This document shows positions 36,952-45,249 of a DNA stretch of 64,000 bases, in pieces. Every line of letters starts with the position of its first letter. The first letter of the stretch is position 1. The notes beneath the pieces are model-generated. The model worked only from the letters and a program-made list of their open reading frames with translations. It was not told the origin of the DNA and searched no databases. Position numbers and translations under genes: made by a program. Source of the stretch: Paracoccus sp. MA (GTDB taxonomy: Bacteria > Pseudomonadota > Alphaproteobacteria > Rhodobacterales > Rhodobacteraceae); contig NZ_CP087598.1 in NCBI RefSeq assembly GCF_020990385.1, positions 1,780,001 to 1,844,000 of the forward strand, in the 5' to 3' direction.

Positions 36952-36966
36952 ATCTGTTTTACAGAT
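36952..36966. promoter_or_regulatory. LysR-type operator palindrome
   Basis: ATCTGT-TTT-ACAGAT is a perfect inverted repeat containing T-N11-A, the LysR consensus, 13 bp upstream of the LysR start and 80 bp upstream of the CoA-transferase start. Position suits autoregulation plus activation of the divergent operon. Confidence 0.6.
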
Positions 36967-37045
36967 ATCGTGGATCTGTATCTTCTATTTGTCCGATGTC
37001 TTGATGCTTGGCAACCTCCGTGCACAGAGAAACGGGAGGAAATCG

Positions 37046-38188
37046 ATGAATCTGCCTTTGGACGGCATCCGCGTCGTCGAGATGAGCCATATGGTCATGG
37101 GCCCGTCCTGTGGGATGTTCCTGGCCTTCCTGGGGGCCGAGGTGATCAAGGTCGAGCCGCCCGAGGGCGACAAGACTCGCAATCTGACCGGCATGGGCGC
37201 CGGTTTCTTTCCCACCTTCAACCGCGGCAAGAAGTCGGTGGTCCTGGACATAAAGCAGCCCGAAGGCCGCGCCGATCTCGAGCAGCTTCTGAACTCGGCC
37301 GATGTCTTCGTCGAGAATTTCCGCACCGAGAGCCTGGCGAAGATGGGCCTCGACCCCGAAAGCCTGCACAAACGCTTCCCGCGCTTGATCGTCGCGTCCT
37401 GCAAGGGCTTCTTGGAAGGGCCCTACGAAAACCGCGCCGCCATGGACGAGCTGGTGCAGATGATGACCGGCATGGCCTACATGACCGGGCCGACAGGACG
37501 ACCGCTGCGGATCGGCTCTTCGGCCAACGACATCATGGGCGGGCTTTTCGCCGCGTATGGCGTCCTGGGTCAGATCATCCGGCGCGGCCGGGATGGCAAG
37601 GGCAGCGTCGTGCGCGCGGGCCTGTTCGAGAACTGCCTGCTATTGGTGGCGCAGCACATGGTGCAATTCGACATCGAAGGCACCGAAAGCCCGCCGATGC
37701 CGGAGCGCATATTCTCGTGGCCGGTCTATGACATCTTCCAGACTCGCGACGGCCGCCAGATCTTCATGGGCGCGGTGACCGAGACGCAATGGACGGCGCT
37801 TTGCCATGTGCTGGGGCTAGAGGATCTGCTGTCTGACCCGCGGCTTCAGACCCGCCCTGACCAGATTGCCGCGCGGGACTGGACCTTGCCCATCGTGGCG
37901 CAGGCCGTCGCCAGCCGCGACTTTGGCGATCTCCTGGCCGCTTGCGAGGCCGCGGCCTTGCTGTGCTCGCCGATCGCCCGGCCCGCCGAGATGTATGACG
38001 ATCCGCATGTCACGCGTCCCGGCGGGCTGATTCATTCGCGCTATGCCGACAAGAAGGATTTCCGCGCCCCGGGCCTGCCCTTCTCGGTCGATGGCGCGGC
38101 GCCGGTGCCGGCCAACGCCGATCTGCCGTCGATCGGCCAACACACGGCCGAGATCCTGTCGTCCCTGCCGCAGATGGAGAAGGCGTAA
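37046..38188 (+). CDS. Family III (CaiB/BaiF) CoA-transferase
   Basis: 380 aa from the ATG at 37046, preceded by GGGAGGA. Typical N-terminus (LPLDGIRVVEMSHMVMGPSCG, cited by position 3-23), followed by AEVIKVEPPEGDKTR and NRGKKSVVLDIKQPEGR; the catalytic Asp is Asp134 in NRAAMDELVQ. It transfers CoA between carboxylic acids. The next gene overlaps it by one base (TAATG) and encodes an HMG-CoA-lyase-type enzyme; a TRAP transporter follows. Together they would import an organic acid, activate it as a CoA ester and cleave it. Candidates are 3-hydroxy-3-methylglutarate or a citramalate/itaconate-type acid; the sequence does not decide. Confidence 0.88.
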   Translation: MNLPLDGIRVVEMSHMVMGPSCGMFLAFLGAEVIKVEPPEGDKTRNLTGMGAGFFPTFNRGKKSVVLDIKQPEGRADLEQLLNSADVFVENFRTESLAKMGLDPESLHKRFPRLIVASCKGFLEGPYENRAAMDELVQMMTGMAYMTGPTGRPLRIGSSANDIMGGLFAAYGVLGQIIRRGRDGKGSVVRAGLFENCLLLVAQHMVQFDIEGTESPPMPERIFSWPVYDIFQTRDGRQIFMGAVTETQWTALCHVLGLEDLLSDPRLQTRPDQIAARDWTLPIVAQAVASRDFGDLLAACEAAALLCSPIARPAEMYDDPHVTRPGGLIHSRYADKKDFRAPGLPFSVDGAAPVPANADLPSIGQHTAEILSSLPQMEKA

Positions 38189-39141
38189 TGGTCGGCGATG
38201 TGAAGCGAGTCTATCCCGCCGGGCAGCTGATCCTGCGCGAGGTCGGGCTGCGCGACGGCCTGCAGCTGACCAAGGGCTTTCCCTCGACGGAAGCCAAGGC
38301 CGAATGGATCCGGCGCGAACATGCTGCGGGCGTGAGGCATTTCGAGGTCGGATCCTTCCTTCCCGCCAGCCGTTTCCCGCAATTTGCCGACGTGCGCGCA
38401 TTGACCGAACTGGTCAACGGGCTGGGCGCCCATGCGTTGGGGCTGGCGCTGAACGAGCGCGGCGCCCGCGACGCGCTGGCCGCCGGGGTCAGCGAACTGA
38501 CCATGGTGCTGTCCGCGACCGAAGCGCACAATATGGCCAATGCCCGCCGTCCGCGCGAGCAATCCCTGGCCGAGATCGCCGACATCGTGCGGCTGCGCGA
38601 CGAGGCGGGTTCGGCGACATTGGTCAATGTGGGCATCGCCATGGCGACCGGTTGTTCGCTGTCGGGGGCGGTCGATCCCGCCGAGGTCGAGCGGCTGGCC
38701 GAGCTCTGCCTGAATGCGGGCGTCGACCTGGTCGGCATCGCGGATACCGTGGGCTATGGAGGGCCGCGCCAGATCGCCCACCTGTGCCGCCGCATGACCG
38801 CGCTGATGGGCAAGCGGCCCTATGTCGTGCATCTGCACGACACACGCGGCATGGGCCTTGCCAATGCGCTGGCGGCCCATGATGCCGGGGCGCGGGTTTT
38901 CGATGCCTCGCTGGGGGGGCTGGGTGGCTGTCCCTTCGCACCCGGCGCGACCGGAAATGTGGTTTTCGAGGATCTGGTTTATCTGTTCGAAACCGCGGGC
39001 ATCCGCACCGGCATCGACCTGGAGGAGGTCATCGCCATCCGCGAGATCCTGGCGCGCGAAATGCCCGAAGAACAGCTTCACGGCGCCCTGGCGCAAGCCG
39101 GCCCGCCCAGGGAGATGAAATGGCAGGCCGAGGCGGCCTGA
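38188..39141 (+). CDS. HMG-CoA lyase-like (HMGL) aldol-cleaving enzyme
   Basis: 317 aa TIM-barrel of the HMGL-like family. Catalytic motifs: REVGLRDGLQ (Arg and metal-binding Asp), the YVVHLHDTRGMGLAN block (metal His pair) and GGLGGCPFAPGATGN with the HMG-CoA lyase signature Cys. It cleaves 3-hydroxy-3-methylglutaryl-CoA to acetyl-CoA and acetoacetate, or a related 3-hydroxyacyl-CoA. Its pairing with a CoA-transferase suggests the substrate is made by CoA transfer from an imported acid and is not the leucine-pathway intermediate. No leucine-degradation genes are nearby. Confidence 0.85.
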   Translation: MVGDVKRVYPAGQLILREVGLRDGLQLTKGFPSTEAKAEWIRREHAAGVRHFEVGSFLPASRFPQFADVRALTELVNGLGAHALGLALNERGARDALAAGVSELTMVLSATEAHNMANARRPREQSLAEIADIVRLRDEAGSATLVNVGIAMATGCSLSGAVDPAEVERLAELCLNAGVDLVGIADTVGYGGPRQIAHLCRRMTALMGKRPYVVHLHDTRGMGLANALAAHDAGARVFDASLGGLGGCPFAPGATGNVVFEDLVYLFETAGIRTGIDLEEVIAIREILAREMPEEQLHGALAQAGPPREMKWQAEAA

Positions 39142-39172
39142 TCCGACAACGATCACGGGGAGGAGGAACCCA

Positions 39173-40165
39173 ATGCCCGCACGAACCATCCTGGCCAGCA
39201 CGACGCTGCTGGTCCTGACCACGCTTCCGGCGATGGCAGTGACGCCCATCCGTTGCAGCCATCAGTTGCCGCCGCAGCACGAGGTGGCGAAGGTCATCGA
39301 ACGCTGGGCCGCCGAGGTCGAGACGCTGTCGGAGGGCGACCTCGATGTTCAGCTGTTCGGCGCCAACGCCCTGGCGAAACCCGAGGAGAACATTCCCTCC
39401 GTCGCCAAGGGCAGCTTTGAATGCGCCTTCTCGGTCAACTTCCAGTGGGGCAAGACCCTGCCCGCCATGAACGTGACGCTGCGCCCCTATGCCTTCAGCG
39501 ATCCCGAGATCTGGCGCAATTGGCCGGATTCCGAACCCGCCGCCTATCTGGAAGGGCTGATGGAGGAAAAACGGCTGAAGAACATTGCCTGGCTGTTTCA
39601 GACCCGGATGAGCGTCTTCACCTCGAAGGGCAAGCCGCTGACCGCGCCCACCGACTTCCGGGGCATCAAGATCCGCGGTCTGAACCCGGCCTTTGACACC
39701 GGCCTGACGGCCATGGGAGCAGCAACCAGTTCGATGCCGGGGTCCGAAGTCTACCAGGCGCTGTCCACGGGTGTCATCGACGCTGCCCTTACCGACGTGG
39801 CCGCTGCCTATGCTCGCAAATATTACGAGGTCCAGGACCATATGACGGTGACGCCCATCATATCGGTCTTCTTCAACGGCTACATGAACCAGCGCTTTTA
39901 CGAGGGCCTGACCGATGCGCAGCGTGCGGCCCTGGACGAGGCCGGCAGGAAGGCCGCGGTCTGGGCGGTCGAGGAAGGGCTGGCGGCCGAAGAAGCCGCG
40001 CCGGGTCTTCTGGAAGCCGAAGGCGTGACGCTGCATGTTGCGACCGCCGAGGAGAACGAAGCCCTGCGTGCCGTGATGCAGCCCGCCTTCGATCAGGCTT
40101 TCATCAAGGAAGGTGGCGAGTCCGTCACGGAACTGCTGAAGCTGGTCGACGGGATGGTGCAATGA
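39173..40165 (+). CDS. TRAP transporter substrate-binding protein (DctP)
   Basis: 330 aa with a signal peptide (ILASTTLLVLTTLPAMA, cleavage before VTP). DctP fold: IRCSHQLPPQHEVAKVIERW, the Arg-containing segment GIKIRGLNP (the conserved Arg that salts the carboxylate), and LSTGVIDAALTD. Periplasmic receptor for an organic acid. Followed by dctQ with a 4-bp overlap (ATGA at 40162-40165). GGAGGAGG precedes the start. Confidence 0.9.
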   Translation: MPARTILASTTLLVLTTLPAMAVTPIRCSHQLPPQHEVAKVIERWAAEVETLSEGDLDVQLFGANALAKPEENIPSVAKGSFECAFSVNFQWGKTLPAMNVTLRPYAFSDPEIWRNWPDSEPAAYLEGLMEEKRLKNIAWLFQTRMSVFTSKGKPLTAPTDFRGIKIRGLNPAFDTGLTAMGAATSSMPGSEVYQALSTGVIDAALTDVAAAYARKYYEVQDHMTVTPIISVFFNGYMNQRFYEGLTDAQRAALDEAGRKAAVWAVEEGLAAEEAAPGLLEAEGVTLHVATAEENEALRAVMQPAFDQAFIKEGGESVTELLKLVDGMVQ

Positions 40166-40698
40166 CGGTGACGCATCCGGCCAAACGACAAGGCCTGAGA
40201 GGCGAAGGGGTCGGATCGCTCTGGTCCTTCCTGACCTGGCCCATCCATACGCTTGCGGCGGTCTCGGCGGCGCTGGTGGCGGTGGGTTTCGCGGCCGTAG
40301 TGATCGCGGTCTTCTATCGCTACCTGCTGGGTGCGCCGTTGAACGGCGTGGATGAGCTGACCGGCTATCTGGTCGTCGCCATCACCTCTTGCGGGTTGGG
40401 CAGCGCGCTGCTCCTGGACCGGCATATCGGGGTCGATATCCTGACCGCCTCGGCTGGTCGCGGCGCCAAGCGCGGGCTCGAGATCTGGGCATCGCTCTGC
40501 GTGCTCGTCTGCGCGGCAATCCTTGCCTCCTCGGCCTGGCATACCGTCCTGTTCAACCGCGACTTCGGCACCTATTCCACCGGCCCGCTGGAGATCCCGA
40601 TCTGGTGGGCGCAGGCGCCGATGGTTCCCGGCGCCGTCGTCCTGGGACTTGCGGCGCTGATGCGGTTGCTGCGCACCATGCAGGAGAAAACGAAATGA
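40162..40698 (+). CDS. TRAP transporter small permease (DctQ)
   Basis: 178 aa with four membrane helices (AAVSALVAVGFAAVVIAVFYRY..., ELTGYLVVAITSCGLGSALLLD, WASLCVLVCAAILASSAW, PMVPGAVVLGLAALMRLL; segments cited in part). Family features YRYLLGAPLNGVDELTGYLVV are present. Forms the membrane complex with DctM, whose gene overlaps by 4 bp. Confidence 0.88.
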   Translation: MTVTHPAKRQGLRGEGVGSLWSFLTWPIHTLAAVSAALVAVGFAAVVIAVFYRYLLGAPLNGVDELTGYLVVAITSCGLGSALLLDRHIGVDILTASAGRGAKRGLEIWASLCVLVCAAILASSAWHTVLFNRDFGTYSTGPLEIPIWWAQAPMVPGAVVLGLAALMRLLRTMQEKTK

Positions 40699-41981
40699 CC
40701 GGACTGCTCATCGTCATCGGGCTGATCGCGCTGCTGCTGTCGGGCATTCCGATCTTCGCCGCCCTGCTGCTGACCGGATCGGCGGTGCTGTTCCTGGCCG
40801 AGGGCTCGGTCGAAAGCGTGGCCGACACGGTTTTCGCACATCTCAATTCGCCCGTGTTGCTGACCATCCCGCTGTTCATCCTGATGGCGCAGCTGATGAT
40901 CCGGTCCGGCGCGGTCGACGACCTGTTCCAGATGGCCAACACGCTGATCGGCCATGTAAAGGGCGGCATCGGTGTGGCGACCATCCTCAGCTGCACGATC
41001 TTCGCCGCGATCTCGGGATCGTCGGTCGCGACCGCCGTTTCCATCGGCCAGACGGCGATCCCGCAGATGAAGCGATACGGCTTTCCCGAACGCAGCGCGC
41101 TTGGGCTGGTGGCGGCGGGCGGCACGCTCGGCATCCTGATCCCGCCCTCGGGACCGATGATCCTGTATGCGGTGGTGGCCAACGCCTCGATCGGGGCGCT
41201 GTTCCTGGCAGGGATCATTCCCGGCCTGCTTCTAGCCCTGGTCTTCGCGGTCTTCTGCCTGATCAGCGCCCGCCGGTCCGGCCGGATCGACCAGGCGCCC
41301 TTCCCCGGCTGGCTGTCGGTGTGGCGCGCCATGCACAAGTCGATCTGGGCGCTGTTGATGCCTCCGGTAGTGATGGGCGGGATCTATTTCGGTATCTTCA
41401 CGGCGACCGAGGCCGCTGCCATCGGCTGCCTTTACGCACTGCTGGTCGGGATATTGGCCTATCGCAATCTGGGCTTGCGCAATCTGGGCCTTTGCCTGCG
41501 CGACACGGTGCTGACCTCGCTGATGGTCTTCGCCATCATCGCGGGCGCGGCGGTCTTCGGCAATGCGATCACCATCCTTCGCCTGCCGAACCAGGTCTCC
41601 GAACTGATCATTGCGCTGAACCTGACGCCCACGCTGTTCATCCTCGTGGTCATGGCGATGATCTTTGTGATGGGGATGTTTCTGGAAAGCATCGCCATTA
41701 TCCTGATCACCACGCCGATCCTGTTGCCCTCGATGATCGCGCTGAACATCGACCCGATCTGGTACGGCGTCTTGCTGATGATCAATCTGGAACTGGCGAT
41801 GATCACCCCGCCGGTGGGCATGAACCTGTTCGTCATCAAGGGCATCACCGGCAGCCCGCTCTCGACGGTGATCCGCGGCGCGGCGCCCTTCGTGCTGCTG
41901 ATGATCGGCGGCATCCTCACGATCATGGCGGTGCCCGAACTGGCGACATGGTTGCCGCGCGTCGCCGGCTACAAGTTCTGA
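40695..41981 (+). CDS. TRAP transporter large permease (DctM)
   Basis: 428 aa from the ATG at 40695 (overlaps the dctQ stop). About 12 membrane segments; DctM signature stretches include GIPIFAALLLTGSAVLFL, FAAISGSSVATAVSIG, GTLGILIPPSGPMILY, and TPPVGMNLFVIKGI. Sodium-coupled import of the substrate captured by DctP. Last intact gene of the CoA-transferase operon. Confidence 0.92.
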   Translation: MTGLLIVIGLIALLLSGIPIFAALLLTGSAVLFLAEGSVESVADTVFAHLNSPVLLTIPLFILMAQLMIRSGAVDDLFQMANTLIGHVKGGIGVATILSCTIFAAISGSSVATAVSIGQTAIPQMKRYGFPERSALGLVAAGGTLGILIPPSGPMILYAVVANASIGALFLAGIIPGLLLALVFAVFCLISARRSGRIDQAPFPGWLSVWRAMHKSIWALLMPPVVMGGIYFGIFTATEAAAIGCLYALLVGILAYRNLGLRNLGLCLRDTVLTSLMVFAIIAGAAVFGNAITILRLPNQVSELIIALNLTPTLFILVVMAMIFVMGMFLESIAIILITTPILLPSMIALNIDPIWYGVLLMINLELAMITPPVGMNLFVIKGITGSPLSTVIRGAAPFVLLMIGGILTIMAVPELATWLPRVAGYKF

Positions 41982-41991
41982 GGACAGCGGG

Positions 41992-42277
41992 ATGAGCCTC
42001 TACAGGCCGAATGACCGCCGGCCCCGGCTGCCGGCCGGGGGCAACTACTGGATCGCGCCGTCTGCCACGGTGGTGGTGGCTGTCACGCCCGGCCCCGAGG
42101 TCGGCATCTGGTCCGGCGCGGTCCTGCGCGGCGACAACGAACCGATCTTGGTGGGCGCGCGCACCAACATCCAGGAACACGCGATGATCCATGCCGATCC
42201 AGGTTTTCCGGCCACCATCGGCAGCGAGCTATGTGGCGAACTGGCGGCGCTTCACAACCGGCCTCGCCGAGATCTGA
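41992..42277 (+). pseudogene. Gamma-carbonic-anhydrase-like gene with internal deletion
   Basis: The first about 75 codons encode the start of a left-handed beta-helix protein of the gamma-CA/PaaY type (WIAPSATVV, PEVGIWSGAVLRGDN, VGARTNIQEHAMIHADPGFPATIG, cited in parts). Just after ATIG the sequence jumps, in a different frame (offset +1), to YVANWRRFTTGLAEI and a stop at 42275-42277, which is how these proteins normally end. The middle (about 90 residues with metal-binding His) is missing, so an out-of-frame internal deletion has destroyed the gene. Reading on in the first frame to 42456 only enters the opposite-strand Lrp gene. Confidence 0.75.
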
Positions 42278-42284
42278 GCTCGCA

Positions 42285-42770
42285 TCAGCCTGGATCGGAC
42301 GTCGCGACCAGACCGGGCGCGACGCCCTTTTCGTCCTTGAGCGTCCTGAGCACGATCTCGGAGCGCACCTGGGCGACCTGCGGCTGCGGCAGCAGGTGGC
42401 GATGGATGAAATCCGAAAACGCCTCCAGATCGCGGACCCTGACGTCGAGCACGTAATCCGCGTCGCCGGACACCGAAAAGGCCGAGCGGATCTGCGGATG
42501 CGCGGCGACGAAGCGGGCGAAATCGTCGTCTTTCCGCTGGCCGTGGCTGGACAGGTTCACCCGAATGATGGCGCGCAGCCCATAGCCGAGCCTGGCCGCA
42601 TTGAGCCGTGCCGAATAGCCTTCGATGACGCCGGCCTGTTCAAGCGCCGCCCGCCTGCGCGAGCATTGCGAGGGCGACAGGTTCACCAGCTCGGACAGGG
42701 CGGCATTGGTCATCGCGCCATCGGCCTGCAATGCAACAAGTATCGCGATGTCAAAGCCATCAAGATTCAT
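42285..42770 (-). CDS. Lrp/AsnC-family transcriptional regulator
   Basis: About 161 aa from the ATG at 42770 (a TTG at 42779 is the alternative). N-terminal AsnC HTH (ILVALQADGAMTNAALSELVNLSPSQCSRRRAALE by position 10-45), then a RAM domain (LRAIIRVNLSSHG, FSVSGDADYVLDVRV). Divergent from hppD across 126 bp, so it probably controls hppD, perhaps with tyrosine, phenylalanine or another amino acid as effector. Confidence 0.88.
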   Translation of the reverse strand: MNLDGFDIAILVALQADGAMTNAALSELVNLSPSQCSRRRAALEQAGVIEGYSARLNAARLGYGLRAIIRVNLSSHGQRKDDDFARFVAAHPQIRSAFSVSGDADYVLDVRVRDLEAFSDFIHRHLLPQPQVAQVRSEIVLRTLKDEKGVAPGLVATSDPG

Positions 42771-42896
42771 TTCGCGCAAGAATCCGGTTCAATATGCTTA
42801 TCTCATGCGAATATGGCGTGGATTCCGCAAAATTTGCAACCCCCTTGCAGCGACATTGTGTCACATTCCTGCACATGGAGCGAACAGGAGGAAATT

Positions 42897-44009
42897 ATGG
42901 GACCGTTCCCGCATGACGCCCCCAAAGCCACGATCAGCGCCGGCAATCCCGCCGGTACCGACGGGTTCGAATTCGTCGAATTCGCCCATCCGCAGCCCGG
43001 GGTGCTGGACCGCATCTTTCGCCAGATGGGCTTCGTCCCGGTGGCGAAGCACAAGCGCAAGGACATCACGCTTTATCGCCAGGGCGACATCAACTATCTG
43101 CTGAATGCCGACCCGGACAGCCATGCGGCGGGTTTCGTCAAGGACCACGGCCCCTGCGCCCCCGCCATGGCCTGGCGCGTGGTCGATGCGCAGGTGGCGC
43201 TGAAGCGGGCGCTGGATCTGGGCGCCGAGGAATATACCGGGGCGGGCAAATCCATCGACGCGCCGGCGGTCTACGGCATCGGCGGCTCGCTGCTCTATTT
43301 CATCGACCGCTACGGCGATGCCGGCAGCGCCTATGATGCGGACTATGACTGGCTGGCCGAACCGAACCCGCGCCCCGAGGGCTTCGGCTTCTACTATCTC
43401 GACCACCTGACCCACAATGTCATCCGCGGCAACATGGACACCTGGTACAAGTTCTACCACGACACGTTCAATTTCCGCGAGATCAAGTATTTCGACATCA
43501 AGGGCAAGCAGACCGGCCTGGTCAGCCGGGCGCTGACCTCGCCCGACGGCAAGATCCGCATCCCGATCAACGAATCCACCGACGACCACAGCCAGATCGA
43601 GGAATATCTGCGCGAATACAAGGGCGAGGGCATCCAGCACATCGCCATCGCCTCCGAGGACATCTATGCCGGCACGGACCGCATCGCCGCGGCTGGCATG
43701 GCGTTCATGCCCGGACCGCCGGACACCTATTACGAGATGTCGCATCGCCGGGTGAAAGGCCATCAGGAGCCCATCGAGCGCATGAAGAAGCACGGCATCC
43801 TGATCGACGGCGAGGGGGTCGTGGGCGGCGGCACGACCCGGGTGCTGCTGCAGATCTTCTCGAAGACGGTGATCGGGCCGATCTTCTTCGAGTTCATCCA
43901 GCGCAAGGGCGATGACGGTTTCGGCGAGGGCAATTTCCGCGCCCTGTTCGAATCCATCGAAGAGGACCAGATCCGCCGCGGCGTGTTGCACGCCGATCCG
44001 GCCGAATAA
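42897..44009 (+). CDS. hppD: 4-hydroxyphenylpyruvate dioxygenase
   Basis: 370 aa from the ATG at 42897 with AGGAGG eight bases upstream. Converts 4-hydroxyphenylpyruvate to homogentisate using Fe(II) and O2. The iron triad is visible: His170 (LDHLTHN), His248 (GIQHIAIAS) and Glu332 (FFEFIQRKG). The C-terminal GDDGFGEGNFRALFESIE helix is complete. A strong terminator follows at 44022-44050. It feeds hmgA, fahA and maiA located 1.2-4 kb downstream. Confidence 0.96.
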   Translation: MGPFPHDAPKATISAGNPAGTDGFEFVEFAHPQPGVLDRIFRQMGFVPVAKHKRKDITLYRQGDINYLLNADPDSHAAGFVKDHGPCAPAMAWRVVDAQVALKRALDLGAEEYTGAGKSIDAPAVYGIGGSLLYFIDRYGDAGSAYDADYDWLAEPNPRPEGFGFYYLDHLTHNVIRGNMDTWYKFYHDTFNFREIKYFDIKGKQTGLVSRALTSPDGKIRIPINESTDDHSQIEEYLREYKGEGIQHIAIASEDIYAGTDRIAAAGMAFMPGPPDTYYEMSHRRVKGHQEPIERMKKHGILIDGEGVVGGGTTRVLLQIFSKTVIGPIFFEFIQRKGDDGFGEGNFRALFESIEEDQIRRGVLHADPAE

Positions 44010-44021
44010 ATCGGCATCGTA

Positions 44022-44052
44022 AAACCCGCCTGCGCCTGCAGGCGGGTTTCTC
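44022..44052 (+). terminator. Intrinsic terminator after hppD
   Basis: AAACCCGCCTGC (44022-44033) pairs perfectly with GCAGGCGGGTTT (44038-44049) around a 4-nt loop, followed by CTCT. It stands only 14 bp upstream of the Rieske gene start. Confidence 0.88.
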
Positions 44053-44066
44053 TCCAGGATCGTTCA

Positions 44067-44420
44067 ATGGCTTGGACCGATTACTCCTCCGCCCCTACGG
44101 CGGGCACCCCAGTCTGCGCCGAGACGCAAGTAGAGGGCGTTCTGTCGCTGTCCGTGACCACCAGCAGGGGCTCGTTCCCGATGCTGGTGGTCCGCATCGG
44201 TGAAGAGCTGCTGGCCTATGTGAATGCCTGCCCGCATCAGTACCTGCCGCTCGACTATCATGGCGACCAGCTGCTGTCTGCAGACGGAACCAAGTTGATG
44301 TGCACCGCCCATGGCGCGCGTTTCGACATCCTCTCGGGGGAGGCGATCGAAGGTGCCGAGTGTGGTCTGGACCCCGTGCCGGTCAGCATCCGGGACGGGA
44401 TGATCGTTATCGCGGGCTGA
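44067..44420 (+). CDS. Rieske-type [2Fe-2S] protein
   Basis: 117 aa small soluble Rieske ferredoxin-like protein. The cluster ligands are Cys55 and His57 (CPHQYLPLDYHG) and Cys79 and His82 (CTAHGARFD). It has no membrane anchor and no fused oxygenase domain. It sits in the tyrosine-degradation cluster directly behind the hppD terminator, so it is either expressed by read-through or from a promoter overlapping the hairpin. A role as electron donor to a ring-hydroxylating or other oxidoreductase is possible; no partner is adjacent. Confidence 0.85.
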   Translation: MAWTDYSSAPTAGTPVCAETQVEGVLSLSVTTSRGSFPMLVVRIGEELLAYVNACPHQYLPLDYHGDQLLSADGTKLMCTAHGARFDILSGEAIEGAECGLDPVPVSIRDGMIVIAG

Positions 44421-44678
44421 TCCTCTGGCTGGGCGCAGGCTATGCTTTGCTGCCCGCGATGGAGCTTCACCGACAAGATCCTTGCCGCATCAGCACATCA
44501 GGTCCGACCATCAGATCGGGAATCGCAGCTGGGACATCAGCTTGACCTGCCTGTAGCTTCGCCATTCGTCGGCATGACCCAGATACCGCAGGACCTGTGC
44601 CATTCGGATCGCCATGAAGGAAATCGTCTCTCGGGTAACCTGTTAAAATGGAGTTTTCCGGACCAAGACGACAGTCGA

Positions 44679-45104
44679 TCATGCTTCTGCTCCAGAGATT
44701 TTCGCCAGCGCCCGGCGCAGCGCCGCGGCATCCGGTCCCAGCTCGGCGAGCAGTTCGGCCTGGAAGGCCTCGGCGATCCTTTCGAGCCGTGCCATCAGCG
44801 CCCGGCCCTCGGGCGTCAGCTCCAGCACCACCAGCCTGCGGTCGGCCGCGTTGCCCGATTTGCGCACCCAGCCCGCCTCTTGCAGCCGCGCAGCCGCCCG
44901 GCTGACCACCGACTTGTCCAGATGCACCCGCGCGTTGATGTCGCGCACGCTCACCGCGCCGGAATGGGCCAGATGCGCCAGAACCCGCCATTCGGGAATG
45001 CTCAGCCCCGCCTCGGCCGCGTAGCGGGCTGCAAAGCGGCGGCTGACCTGGGCGGCGGCGACCGACAGGCGATAGGGCAGGAAACGGTCCAGATCGAATG
45101 ACAT
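44679..45104 (-). CDS. MarR-family regulator, likely of homogentisate degradation
   Basis: 141 aa from the ATG at 45104 with AAGGAGAAG upstream. Winged-helix MarR fold: [44 protein letters not shown], and the wing [14 protein letters not shown] (segments partly cited by position 35-95). It is divergent from hmgA; three copies of GTTGC-N4-GCAAC stand in the gap, the third with one mismatch. It is most probably a repressor of hmgA-fahA-maiA and of itself, relieved by homogentisate or a later metabolite. Confidence 0.88.
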   Translation of the reverse strand: MSFDLDRFLPYRLSVAAAQVSRRFAARYAAEAGLSIPEWRVLAHLAHSGAVSVRDINARVHLDKSVVSRAAARLQEAGWVRKSGNAADRRLVVLELTPEGRALMARLERIAEAFQAELLAELGPDAAALRRALAKISGAEA

Positions 45105-45139
45105 GCGCTTCTCCTTGGCCGGCAGAACAGCAGAAAGCC

Positions 45140-45153
45140 GTTGCGTCCGCAAC
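45140..45153. promoter_or_regulatory. MarR operator candidate O1
   Basis: GTTGCGTCCGCAAC: perfect 5-bp arms, 4-bp spacer, 36 bp upstream of the MarR gene start. Confidence 0.65.
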
Positions 45154-45180
45154 AAAGATCGGCCGGGCCGCAGATCGGCG

Positions 45181-45210
45181 TTGACATCGTTGCCGATGCA
45201 ACGGCATATT
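45181..45210 (+). promoter_or_regulatory. hmgA: Predicted sigma-70 promoter of hmgA
   Basis: TTGACA at 45181-45186 and CATATT at 45205-45210 with an 18-bp spacer. The second palindrome fills the spacer, so a bound repressor would block polymerase. Confidence 0.6.
45189..45202. promoter_or_regulatory. MarR operator candidate O2
   Basis: GTTGCCGATGCAAC: same arms as O1, placed between the -35 and -10 boxes of hmgA. Confidence 0.7.
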
Positions 45211-45211
45211 C

Positions 45212-45225
45212 GTTGCATCAGCAAT
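45212..45225. promoter_or_regulatory. MarR operator candidate O3
   Basis: GTTGCATCAGCAAT: same pattern with one mismatch in the last base, located at the expected transcription start, 23 bp from O2. Confidence 0.6.
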
Positions 45226-45249
45226 GATGCCGACCGAGGAGGAGCCGCC

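Noticed and set aside
41992..42456. Complete 154-aa protein reading from the gamma-CA start
   Set aside because: After about residue 77 the frame leaves the family and enters the opposite-strand Lrp gene; the true end of the family is in another frame at 42277.
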